Shown piece by piece: positions 45,973 to 57,592 of a stretch of DNA of 64,000 bases. The stretch's first letter is position 1; each line of letters opens with the position of its first letter. A program made the translations under genes and the position numbers. The stretch covers positions 607,501-671,500 of the forward strand of contig JAKOGI010000104.1 in NCBI GenBank assembly GCA_029747015.1, given 5' to 3'. The DNA is from Carnegiea gigantea (taxonomy: Eukaryota; Streptophyta; Magnoliopsida; Caryophyllales; Cactaceae). The notes under the pieces are model-generated. The model ran no database searches. It was not told the origin of the DNA and was given only the letters and a program-made list of their open reading frames with translations.

Positions 45973-46985
45973 CGTGTGTCGCTCGCTCCCCCAATCCGGT
46001 CTATGGGCTGTGAGTCTTATCTGCTAATTTAAATCTTTAATTTTGGTCAGTTGGTCATGCAGTGGTCAACATTCACTTACTGATTTCTCTCCCTTTTTTT
46101 CTCCAATAACGCCTAGACCCTAATTTCCAGCAACCAAATCCCATAAGTTTCCAGACTTTTCTCACCCTTAATAGTTTTTGTTTTGCAGTATAAATACCTA
46201 GTGCCCCTACAGTTGCAACACACACCAAAAACTCTTCCTCTCATCTTCTATTCTCTTCTAGCTATTTTTTCCACTGCTCTAGCCAATTGCAGTCCTGTGT
46301 GTTCCAAACTTCTGGCCGTGAGGGTACGTGTTCAGAGGTTAACTGTGTAAACCTTAGGAAGCGAACGATGGCTTCGATTTGCACTCAGGTCGAGCCGAAA
46401 TTGCTTTCAAGGCAGTGGTATTCCACGGCACAGCTCTCCCTCTCATTTCCGTGCCATTGATTTAGACATATATTTCCTACAATTAGAAAACAATTTACTG
46501 TCATACACAAATCAATGACTCTCTCGCTTAACAAAGCCCTCTCAGACCTCTCAAAAGTTGAACCTCTAGACGAAACCAACTACAAACGTTGGTCCCAAAA
46601 GCTTTTAATTTTCTTTGAACAGTTAGAAGTCGACTATGTATTGTTCTCTAACCTGACTGAGGAGAACAATGCATGGAACAGGGAGTCATATGATTCAACA
46701 AATTACCCCTGATAGTTTTATTGTCATTCTCGAAATTTTTCCTGGTAGCCTCATCATTAGGTTTGCTTTTGTCTTTGATTGTTCTGTCAAGGGAGGCAGC
46801 AGACGTTTGTTTATCATATTCAAATTTTGAGAATGATGAGAAGATGAAGGCTACCATGAAAAAGCAAACCTGATATAACTCTCTGTTCGATTTGTTTGTC
46901 ATATTCAAATTTGTCAAAATTATATGGGAGAGATTGGAGGTCTGGAAAAGCATAGAATATATAGAGTATGTTGTAATAGGGAAAT
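45973..46985 (+). pseudogene. Copia LTR and gag remnant with an internal inversion
   Basis: 46330-46440 matches the reverse complement of the 6596-12647 LTR (shared TCGAGCC and AATTGCTTTCAAGGCAGTGG), so this is a related copia in plus orientation. TATA-like AGTATAAATACC occurs at about 46190. Gag starts at 46515 with LSKVEPLDETNYKRWSQKLL. From about 46668 to 46830 the gag coding sequence is on the minus strand (KPNDEATRKNFENDNKTIRG, NLLNHM). Plus-strand gag resumes at about 46882 (SLFDLFVIFKFVKIIWERLE). So a segment of gag is inverted in place, with a degraded plus-strand trace next to it. Confidence 0.65.
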
Positions 46986-47079
46986 TAAATAAATATTAGC
47001 ATAATTTTTTGATCAAAAAAATATATAAGCATAAATAAACGAAATCAAACAAGGGAAGGATGAGAAGATGGTAAGAACT

Positions 47080-47941
47080 TGATGGGAAGAATTCGAGTTT
47101 TAAATTTATAATCCCAAATACAAGGTTGTACCGTTGAGTACTCAGGATGTTGTCCACTGGGAATTGGGTTTCAAGCACCGGGATTAGCTTAAGTGTTCAA
47201 TCTAGGCCAAATGAAAGGAAGGAAATGAAATATAAGCTAAACTAAACCAATGAAAGCAAAAGAGGTGGCTTGAGACTATGATTTAACCAAACGATCAACT
47301 AAATAGACAAGAGGAGTCCTAACCTACCCGACCTCAACTGAAAACACGAGATGGTCGGTTGCACCATCAAAGATCACCCAAGCCCTCTCTTAAGGGCCAT
47401 GAGCTAGCTTAATTAGTCTAACCACCTATTTTTATGGGATTAGTCCAATTAGACCATAAAATTAGCAACCATCGGACCTAGCTAGCATCGGAACTATTTT
47501 CATATTCCGAGCCCGGTTATCCACTCTCCCACGTTAGCTAATCTACCTCACCTTTCGACATAAGTCAATCGCCCAAAAATAACAATGAAAGCTCTTTCAA
47601 GCATTTCACCGAACACTTTACGGGCGTGAGGGAAAACTCTAAGTTCTGAGCGAGAATTGGGTGTGGTTAGGTCCAATACAAGTCTAATTAGCAATCAAAG
47701 GGCTAATCACAATCCAAGCAACCAAGAATAAAAACTAATTATTAACAAAATACAAAAACCCCAAACTAAACTGAAGCAAACAAATAACTCAACAAATATG
47801 AACAAAGGGGAATTTAATCTAGTTTAACATGGATTAAAACAACTAATGAACACAAAATCATAATGAAAACTAAACATTTAAGCTAAATATAATCTAAACT
47901 AACAAGATTAAACAAACAAAAAACAAGAACGAACATGAAAT

Positions 47942-47981
<40 letters not shown>

Positions 47982-48459
47982 GAAACTTATGCTTGAACCA
48001 ATTGAATGAACTTGAAATCCACAAGCTTGAATCCTAAAATACAATCTAATCTCCTAATCTAATCCTCATATTGAGGTTTTTATTGGCTAAAATCTAATCT
48101 AAACTAGTCTAGAAAATTGCCAAGGTGACCCCCCAAAAATTTCCGAAGACACCCATTTTAAAGGCGGAGCAAAAGGGGCGACCGCCGTCGCCATCGCAAT
48201 AGGTGGCCGTCGTGGCCCCCTGCCCAGCCACCTGTAGGGGTGGCGACGGTAGAGTGTTGCGGGCCGGTCGCTTGTCGTCCTTTCTTGCCTTCTTTCACTT
48301 TTTTTGTCCGTCTTCGCTCCTTTTTCTGATATTTGCTCCATTAATCTTATTACCTACAAAAGTAAAGAAAACAAGTAAAAATCATAAAGATTATGTTATT
48401 ATACGGGCTAAAAATTTGGTGAAAGAGGCACGTGAAATATGACAAATTATCGCCTAATA
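47080..48459 (-). repeat. 3' LTR of gypsy-type element 2
   Basis: 1380 bp. Contains a (GA)n run at 47945-47980 and a GC-rich block at about 48175-48280. Confidence 0.85.
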
Positions 48460-48473
48460 AATACCCCTACACC

Positions 48474-50090
48474 TATCTTTCGCTTGTCCTGATTCAAAAC
48501 AAAAGAAAATTTAACCTAGGAACCTAACTCACTGTCGTATGAATCACAGTTGCTTTTAGCGTATGCAACAAGCCCTTTAAACCCCTTGGTTCCCCTAAGT
48601 GGATGAGTGAGATCTCGTGAGGATTTGTAGAAGATATACCCACAAGATCTTTGAAGTATTTTGGGATTTTTCAAATCAAAACATTTATATAAGGCAAAGG
48701 GGGCAAAATGCACACATCTAGATCGATTTTTCACCCTAATAACCTAGCTACCAAGCCATATACAAGCAAAACATATATTCAAGATACACATAGGCTGAAC
48801 ATGCACCCCCGCCTTTCATTTTTCATCCCACGCAACACAATGACGTGATTTGCACACCTTGGTGCTCCGTGTAAGGTGGATTGACTTCTAGTGCTAGGCT
48901 AAAATCGGGTAAAAGTCACCTCCACTTGGTTGATGACTTCCTTTATTTTTGCTCCCTTTTTTTTTCTTTTCTTCTTTTCTTCATGTTTTTTCACTTTTCT
49001 CCTTATGCTCCTTCACCCGGGTGGGTAATTCTTGGCTTATCAGGCCTTGAACTTCCGGAGGAACAACTTAGCACATATTCAGGCTTCTTTCCTATTTAAG
49101 GGTTTTACTTGGATGTGCAAGGTACTTATTTAAGCCCAAATAGAGGTATCGGAGTTAAGCTCATTTTTGCACTTCTTGTTTTTCTCTTTTTTTCTCATAA
49201 TGAAGCCAAAATTGAAAGTCAATTAACCAAGTAGAATGTCCCTAAACCCGAATTTCAACAACTGACACCAAAAATCAATGATTAAGTGTACAAGATAGGC
49301 ACAAACCTGCTCATGTGAAATGTGGTTATTATGAGAGATTGAAAATCATATTGTAGACAAGTGTTCTATCATGCATATTTAACCTATATACAAACTAGCA
49401 ACCAAGCCATCAAAAATCAAAAACCAATCACAACGGCACAAAAGTCCCCCAAAACCAAAAAGAAAAACTATACATAAATTGAAAAATTTTCAAAAAAATA
49501 TGCACAAAAGGGTATATGACTTCCCACCCCCACACATAAATCTCACAATATCCTCATTAGAAGCCAAGGAGTCACTACCACCATAAAAACAAAGAAAACA
49601 AAATCACACACACAAGACACACAAAACAAAACAAAACAAAACAAAACAAACAAAAACACTAAACCTACACACATATACACAAGCGAGCACACTCTCCCAA
49701 AAACACAATCACATCTGATCAACAACAAGACCACACATATGTACAAGACCAACCCCACCAAAAATGAATATATACCAACCCAACAACTCTACCAATCACA
49801 AAACACAAGTATCCATAAAAACACAAAAAAAAAAATGGTGATCATAGCCATTAATGACTCAACAACATCCCAAATTTCACCTCAAAGTTGATCACCAACA
49901 AAAACACAATCCTAATATCCACAACTAAACAAAACCTAATATCCATTACTAAACAAAAAGAAAAAGGGAGGAAAGGAAAAGAAAAGAGAAGAGTTATAAT
50001 GATTATACCAGGTCGGGTACTAATTGTACCCAGGTCAGGTACTAATTGTACCCAAACTATGCCTCTCTAGGATGGTGCGGTCGAGGCATG
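48474..50090 (-). other. Non-coding 3' interior of gypsy-type element 2
   Basis: No coherent pol sequence. (CAAAA)n tract at about 49617-49655. Position and composition parallel 41600-43114. Confidence 0.6.
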
Positions 50091-51354
50091 AGGAGCATTA
50101 GCTACTCCTCTTCATCACTTACGACTTGAGTTGTCAACTGGGATGCCGTCAATGCTCTTAGAAGCTTGTTATATGCCTGTGCATGCATCTCAAAATGGTG
50201 TAAGTAAGAGAACACTAGTACAGATGTAGTAAATAAAGTTCATGCCCCCTTAAACTTATCAAATGCCATAGAAAAGTCAAAAGCATGATCAAAGAAAGTA
50301 GTCCACATGACTTTCCTAGACGAGTCATCTAGGTATGTACAATATGGATCAAATAAGGGTGGAGACCCTCTAATATCAACTAGGGACTCATGAAATGCAT
50401 ACAAGTAGGAGGGGATGGTGGGAAGGGAGGGGGATGAAATGAGGGTCAAGCCAAGTGGCTCGGTACAAATGGGGTTAATATGCTCAATGCTAGGAGCGGC
50501 ACCAACCTTCACATCATACTCCTCAAAAGAGGGCTCTATCAATGCAATTCTACCTGACTAATCAAACGAATCATCCTCAATACAACTAGCATCACCCGTA
50601 GGAGACTCACCCATCTCTAACCCCATGCACTGAGCTAAAGAAAGGGGAGAAGAAGAAAGTAAGCGAAAGACACCCTCAGTAGTGTCTCTAGGTGTACTAG
50701 GTAAGGATGGAGCGACGATTAGTGAAGATATCAAGGGAGGATTAATCACTTCCCCTAGGCCAGTTAAAGGTGAATCAACCATGAAATAGGGCTCTAAGAA
50801 AAGGAAATACTCATAATCATCATAGGGACTGACCTCAAGTCTAGGATAAGATGAACTAGGGTCGGTCTCATGCAATAGGTCGCTCTCCCTCATCTTACCA
50901 ACAAAACACTCAAGTCGTTCATTTATTGTCTCTATTACGGCATTAAGTCTAGCATAGCAGTCATTAGAAATATCGTAATAGGGATAACAATTCGCAGCGT
51001 GGTTAAAAGATGAACAATAAGAGTGCAAAAGAGGAGAATAAGCTTGTAAATCATACGAAATGGGGTATGGGCACTCAAAAGACTCACTAGCACGCTCGTG
51101 GTGCCATTGATACCAAGCCAAGGACTCAAACAGGTCCCATATATCATCAACATTTAAAGAACATAAATTACCATAATACATGGATTCAAGGATGGCTCGG
51201 GCCTCATGTGTTCAGGCCTCATGTGTTATCCCCTCAAGCACAACATTGCATATTTCCCATTTTTCATATGTGAAATGCATATATTGAGCACGATGTGAGA
51301 CAAATATTGCCGAAAAGGTTCGTACTCAAATTGAGGTAAATGGAAAATAGTCAT
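50091..51354 (-). pseudogene. Gypsy-type gag-like protein, element 2
   Basis: Starts at the ATG at 51354 (FHLPQFEYEPFRQYL), then a frame change. EKWEICNVVLEGITHEA follows, then a 15-bp tandem duplication (51201-51230) that introduces a stop. After it comes ARAILESMYYGNLCSLNVDD, then LTGLGEVINPPLISSLIVAP, a TAG near 50556, FDHAFDFSMAFDKFKGA, a TGA, and VLVFSYLHHFEMHAQAYNKL with LLRALTASQL. All late blocks share one frame, and each has a counterpart in element 1, so this is one gag-like protein of roughly 400 residues broken by a few lesions. Confidence 0.65.
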
Positions 51355-51488
51355 TTTGATTTTTTGATTTATTTTTTCAAATTTTTGATTTTTTAAATTT
51401 TTTAAATTTTTTAAAGGCCTAGCCTCGAATGCTCAAGTAAATCCGGATATTGAAAAGTACCAACTCCTCAACAATGGCGCCAAAAACT

Positions 51489-52897
51489 TGATGGGAAGAA
51501 TTCGAGTTTTAAATTTATAACCCCAAGTGCAAGGTTGGTCCGTTGAGTACTCGGCGTGTCGTCCACTGGGGGTTGGGTTTCAAGTACCGGGATTAGTTTA
51601 AGTGTTCAATCTAGGTCAAATGGAAGAAAGGAAATGAAATCTAAGCTAAACTAAACTAATGAAAGCAAAAGAGGTGGCTTGAGACTATGATTTAAGCAAA
51701 CGATTGACTAAATAGACAAGAGGAGTCCCGACCTACCCGATCTCAACCGAAAACAAGAGATGATTGGTTGTGCCATCAAAGATCACCCAAGTTCTCTCTC
51801 ACGAGTTATGAGCTAGCCTAATTAGCTTAACCACCTATTTTCATGGGGTTAGTCCAATTAGACTACAAAATTGGTAACCCTCGGACCTAACTAGAATCGG
51901 GACTATTTTCATATCCCAAGCCCTGCTATCCACTCTGTACGCTAACTAATCGACCTCATCTCTCGGCATAAGTCAATTGCTCAAAAATAACAATGAAAGC
52001 TCTCTCAAGTATTTCACCGAACATTTGGCAGGTGTGAAGAAAAACTCTAAATTCTAAGCGAGAATTGAGTGTGGTTAGGTCCAATACAAGTCTAATTAGC
52101 CATCAAAGGGCTAATCACAATCCAAGCAGCCAAGATTGACAACTAATTATCAACAAAATGCAAAAACCCCAAACTAAACCTGAGCTAACAAATAACTCAA
52201 TAAACATGAACAGAGGGAAAATTAATCTAGTCTAACATGAATTAAAACAACTAATGAACACAAAATCATAATAAAAACTAAACATTTAAGCTAAATACAA
52301 TCTAAACTAACAAGATTAAACAAAAGAAAAAACAAGAACAAACATGAAATAAAGAGAGAGAGAGAAAAGGGAAACTTAGGCTTGAATTGATTGAACGAAC
52401 TTGAAATCCACAAGCTTGAATCCCAAAATACAATCTAATCTCCTAATTTAATCCTCCTATTGAGGTTTTATTGGCTAAAATCTAACTTAAACTAGTCTAG
52501 AAAATCGCCAAAATGACCCCCAAAAAGTCCCGAAGACACCCCTTTTAAAAAGGAAACAAGACGGCCAAAGCAGCGCACGAGGGAGCAAAGGGGCCGACGG
52601 CCATTGCCATCGCAACAGGTGGCCGTCGCGATCACGACAGGTGACCGTTGTGGCCCGCTGCCCAGCCACCCGCAGGGGTGGCAACAGTAGGGTGTTGCGG
52701 GCCGGTTGCTTGTCGTCCTTTCTTGCCTTCTTTCGCTCTTTTTGTCTGTCTTCGCTCCTTTTTGTGATATTTGCTCAATTGATCTTATTACCTACAAAAG
52801 TAAAGAAAACAAATAAAAATCCTAAAGATTACGTTATTATGTGAGCTAAAAATTAGGTGAAAGAGGCACATAAAATATAATAAATTATCACCCAACA
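51489..52897 (-). repeat. 5' LTR of gypsy-type element 2
   Basis: 1409 bp, partner of 47080-48459. The GA run is much shorter here (about 52354-52366). Confidence 0.85.
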
Positions 52898-53911
52898 ATG
52901 CAAACCTCTCGCTCTGCTTTTCCATTATTTTTGAATGGCAGTGGCGTTTATGCTAATTCTTTAAGGTTTCCGCGGACGTATAAATTGCATTCGTAGAATT
53001 GCCGCCATCCGGCAAATTATTATTCCCTATATCTACTTTATAAATATTTTCTTAAAGTGTATTTGTCATATATTTTATTTTTTAATATATAATTATTTAT
53101 ATGTCACATAGGAGTACATACTCTCGAGATTACGGTATATATTTTGCATCCACCATAGCCTAGTTTTCTTCATATTTGTGTTTCTTCCCTTTTATTACAT
53201 CTTTTAATCAGTGATATAATTGGAAACACTTTTGTAAAAACAGATATCTAAAATAATTCTTTACTGTTTAGCATTATAAAAAATATAATAAATATTGATT
53301 CCGACTATCCCCCATTCCCTTTTTTGCCCTGTTGATGTTTGCTTTTATACATGAATGCCAATACTACGTGAGATACTTTGTCGATCTCTATAGTGCCGAT
53401 ACTATGTGATATTCTTTGTCTTTGAATCTGTCACTACGTTTGTGGCTTTTTCTTTTTTGTTTACTTTTGTTGATATAATTAATAGGTCATATTCGTTTTT
53501 TGAAAACCAAGTTGCAATATTTAAGATTTGGATATGAACCTTTGCTGTTGATTGATATTGATATTGAACTTAGCCGTCAAGCTTAAGACCCCATGATTAT
53601 CTGCGGAGTTGGATCTTTCAATGAAATCGAATTAGAAAAATTCAAATAGAATACCCTTTTGTTAGAGCACAATACAAACATATATGGGCAATTTCTTAAC
53701 TATTAGTTTAATATTTGGTTGAGATGATACCGATGCTTGCATATGTCAAAATTATTCTGACCAAAAAATCTCAAGTTTAAATCTATATAGTATCTACACT
53801 TCAAACTGAAAAAATATTCATATAAATAATGAATAAATAGGAGTACAATTTGTACCGCCTTTTGACAACCAATTTAAATGCTATTTTAATCCAATTTGGA
53901 TCCTTTCTCCT
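52898..53911. other. Intergenic, nothing recognised
   Basis: AT-rich, no supported gene. Confidence 0.5.
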
Positions 53912-54191
53912 AAGGCCATGTTCTTTTTATTAGTAGATCTAAATTTACCAACTTCAACCCACTTTACTAACTTAAATAAAAAATAGCTCAATCCACTTCA
54001 ACCCGCTTCAACTAACTTCAACCCGCTTCCCACGATTTTAACCAACTACTACCCATCATATAAAAAAAATTCAACCCACTTCAACCCTCTTCAAGCCACT
54101 TAGCTTCAATAAAAAAAATACTCACTTTGTACCACTCAACCAACTTCACCCATTTTTCAACTCATATTTTTCGACGAAAAAAATAAGCCGT
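53912..54191. mobile_element. Short TIR element with TTCAACCC array
   Basis: Left terminus AAGGCCATGTTCTTTTTATT. Right terminus ACGAAAAAAATAAGCCGTAA is its approximate reverse complement. Between them lie degenerate TTCAACCCACTTCAAC units. Same family as 1957-2898, only about 280 bp. Confidence 0.55.
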
Positions 54192-55767
54192 AACTAGGTT
54201 TGATAAGCTTAGTCTAATCTTGAATAAAACAAAAGGAGGAATTACTTTCACATTCTTTAAGTGACTATATAGCGTTTGTCACGAGACTAACCACCTAATT
54301 CCACACCATATGCACTTGCATCTTGATTTCGACTTTTTGTCACTTCTTGGGCATCAATCAACCAAGCCGTTTTCAAAAAGCCAACAATAATTAGCTCTCG
54401 GCCAAATGCCACAAATCAGTAATAAGAAAATAGGAAAAAGTAATGCCAAACAAAAAGAAATAGGAAAAACAGGACAATAAGCTTATTAATATATTATTTT
54501 GATATAATTAAATTAAGAAAAATGTGAAATTAAGACATGGCGGTGAGGTGAGTGGTTAATGGCCGAATCATGCGTGAGTGGTGGTGCGCGCCACATGGGG
54601 TTTTGGTTAGTTGAGATCGCGCATAAAAATAAATAAATATTAAAGGGATGAACGAAAAAAAAGAATGTTAGAAAATGGTAATAAGTTGGAAACAAAGGAG
54701 CAAAAAGGTAAAGTTCTTAGTTCACGGGCCAGTACGACTACTGAATTCTGATTCACTTTATTCATTTCTATGGTCTTATTTTCAACATCATGTAAATGCC
54801 ATTTTAAGGGAAAATAATGATCAAATTTAAGAGAAAATAAACAAAATTTAGCTATTTCTTTTCACTTTGTATATGAGAAAAATATTGTGAGGAAGAAAGT
54901 TAACAACTTGTGAACAAACTACGTTACTTATAAGATACGGAGAAATTCAATATTGACTGAGTAGATTTCTATAACATAAAAGATTGAATTAGTAACCTTT
55001 ATAAATGGGGAACAGAGGAAAAAAGAATGATGAAATAAGTATGTTGAAATTTTCTAATTTCTTTTATATAATAAGAAGCATAAAGATTGATTTAAGAGAA
55101 TTTAAAGTCAAATATTTTGTAATAATTTTGAGAAAATTTAACAATTGAGTTAACTGATACCGACAAAGTTGATGTTGTTAAAGTTGATGGGGGTGTTCAA
55201 GTAATCCAAAAAGAGCAATCATTGGCCAAAGCAATTTTGAATTATGACCACAAATTAATCTAATCAAAATTGATGATCTTGTTCAACTTAAAATTAATTC
55301 TCAACTCCGAACAACAGAAAATGTCGTTTTTCTAATTTTAAAAGTAAACACCGTTCTTCTAATTTTAGAAGTATCCATCTATGAACTAAATTGATCTAGT
55401 TTAGATTAACTTTTTACTAATCTAGTTACAATAAGTATTCATCAATTAGCTAAATTGATCTAATTTAGATTAACTTCTATTGATCAGACACTTACAATCT
55501 CTAAGGATGACAAATATTGTAAAATATTTCTTGCCTTCTCTCTCCATTGTTTTTCACTTGTACTAGTTCTAGCCTCTAGAAATAGCGATGAATAAAGCCT
55601 AATATAAGTTGCATACTACTCCTGGATAATTAGACTAAACCACTCATTAATGCACATTGCTGCAGAGTGGCTTAGGTTAGCCACCCTAAACTGATACTTC
55701 ATTAAGTGGTAAAACTACTTCCCATTATTTTTTATGTTTATTTTTAAGGAATCCCATCTATTATTAG
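54192..55767. other. Intergenic, nothing recognised
   Basis: AT-rich sequence with no supported gene or repeat. Confidence 0.5.
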
Positions 55768-56083
55768 TATAGTTGGCAAATGAGTCAATTAGTTCGGTAC
55801 GGGTCTGGTTAAACTTGGATCGGGTCATACTTCAGGTTAAGTGACATTTCGGGTCGGTTCATTTTGGGTTGGGTGAACTTCGGGTCAACAGTTTTTTGGT
55901 CCAATACGCTAGTCATGCAAAAATAAAAAACTTTGTAGAAAATTTCGAATCGGGTATGGTTCGGTTCGGGTCAATTCGGGTTTCGGCTCCACCTTCGGGT
56001 AAATCTATTTCGGATGTCGGGTCAGATATGAGTACGGGTCATTCGGTTCGGTTTCGGATCTCGAGTCAGTTTTGTCAGGTCTA
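55768..56083 (+). mobile_element. MITE copy, GACCTGRCAAA family
   Basis: Best-preserved right terminus (TTTTGTCAGGTCTA). The interior is collinear with 33002-33314 (TTTTTGGTCCAATACG, TTTCGGATGTCGGGTCAG). Confidence 0.7.
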
Positions 56084-56469
56084 GTTATTAGAAAACCAAC
56101 AGAAATATACGTATATTAAAAAAGAAATAAAAAAGGAAAAAAAATGTATGAACCCGTAATAACTCAGTTCTTACAATTGGAGGATCAAAGGAGGAATTTC
56201 ATCGCATGAATCATTCATACATTATGAATATATGATACGAGCGTTAAATTCGTGCATTGGCCAAAAATTGATGAATTCAGAAGAACTTTTGACATTGTTA
56301 CAATTAATTTTGTTAGTAAATTTTAAAAATTTAATAAAATCTTAATTGGAAATTTGTCATAAAACAAAAGAGCAAAGTCACCATGTACTTCTTACGCATT
56401 TCCTCGCAAGTAGACGTGACAAATAAGTTATTTAACTCAAATTTATGTAGTGTTGACTTCTAATAAGAT

Positions 56470-57220
56470 AAAATTTTAGCAGAAAATTTGCATTGGTTTT
56501 CCCTATTGAGATATATTATTCAATATTTTTATGAGTGTTGTAAATAATATTGTCAAAACTCAAAAGGACTTCACAATTGAGCCACTTCATAATAGATCAT
56601 CTTAATTCAACCTTCTAATTTCCAATCTTTTTTTTTTAATTTTATCTTTGGGCCTCTATTTACCAAAACCAAGTTAGTATTCCACAAATAGGTATATCTC
56701 CGATTACGGATTTTATCTATTCATAAGACTTAAATATAAGGTTTCACTTAAAAGAGAATATATGTCAAATTACTTGAACAAACCTACATTGCTTGAAATA
56801 GACGAATTTTGAAGTTTTAAGCACCTGTTCTCTTCGCCTTATTTGGACTGAACTTATTATTCAATATTTTAGCAGACTGTATTAGTTTTCCCTATTGAGA
56901 TATATTATTCAATATTTTGATGAGTGTTCTTGTAAGTAATATTGTCAAAACTCAAAAGGACTTCAAAATTGATCAACTTCATAATAGATCACCTTAATTC
57001 AACCTTCTAATTTCCAATCTTTTTTTTAAAAATTTTATCTTTGGGTCTCTATTTACCAGAACCAAGTTAGTATTCCATAAATATGTGTATCTCCGATCAC
57101 GAATTTTATCCATTTATAAGACTTAAATATAAGATTTCACTTAAAAAAAATATGTGTTAAATTACTTGAACAAACCTGCATTACTTAAAAGTGACGAATT
57201 TTGAAGTTTTAACTTACAAA
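56470..57220 (+). repeat. Two-copy tandem duplication (~395-bp period)
   Basis: About 56476-56827 and 56868-57217 are direct copies: TTTTCCCTATTGAGATATAT, AAAACTCAAAAGGACTTC, AACCTTCTAATTTCCAATC, ATCTCCGAT, ACTTAAATATAAG, GACGAATTTTGAAGTTTTAA. They lie about 370 bp upstream of the secreted-protein gene. Confidence 0.75.
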
Positions 57221-57592
57221 ACTTTGATGAGGAAATTACAAAAAACAAGCACATGAACACAAAGTTCATAGGAACAAGATGGAGCCCACTACGACCAAGA
57301 GTGATTCTAGTCTAGCTAAAAAGCCAAGTAGCTTTCCCTCCCCGAGATTGAACTGGAAGCACAAGCAGCCAACACATGAGCCCAACTTGTTCAATTAAAC
57401 TCCCCTTTCTCTCTGCTGCTCCTCCTCAAAACTCAGTGGAAATCACAGAAAAGTGACTGAGACAGAACAGAGCACTCTGCCTCCTCCCCCTGTTCTTCTT
57501 CTTTTCTTCACAATCTCCCCCCCCCCCAAAACAAAAAAAAGGGAACAAAGAAAGAAAACAGAGTTCATCAAACAGTAATCCTGAAATTAATC

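Larger units (their letters stand above)
47080..52897 (-). mobile_element. Gag-only gypsy-type LTR element 2
   Basis: 5818 bp, minus orientation; LTRs 47080-48459 and 51489-52897 (minus strand TGTTGGGTGATAA...CTTCCCATCA). Purine tract GGTGTAGGGGTATT abuts the 3' LTR (48460-48473). Primer site TTTTTGGCGCCATTGTTGAG lies at about 51466-51486. No convincing target duplication (GAACT and ATGCA). Same plan as element 1: similar gag-like ORF, similar non-coding 3' interior, no pol. The LTRs share only parts with element 1, so it is a sister family. Confidence 0.8.
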
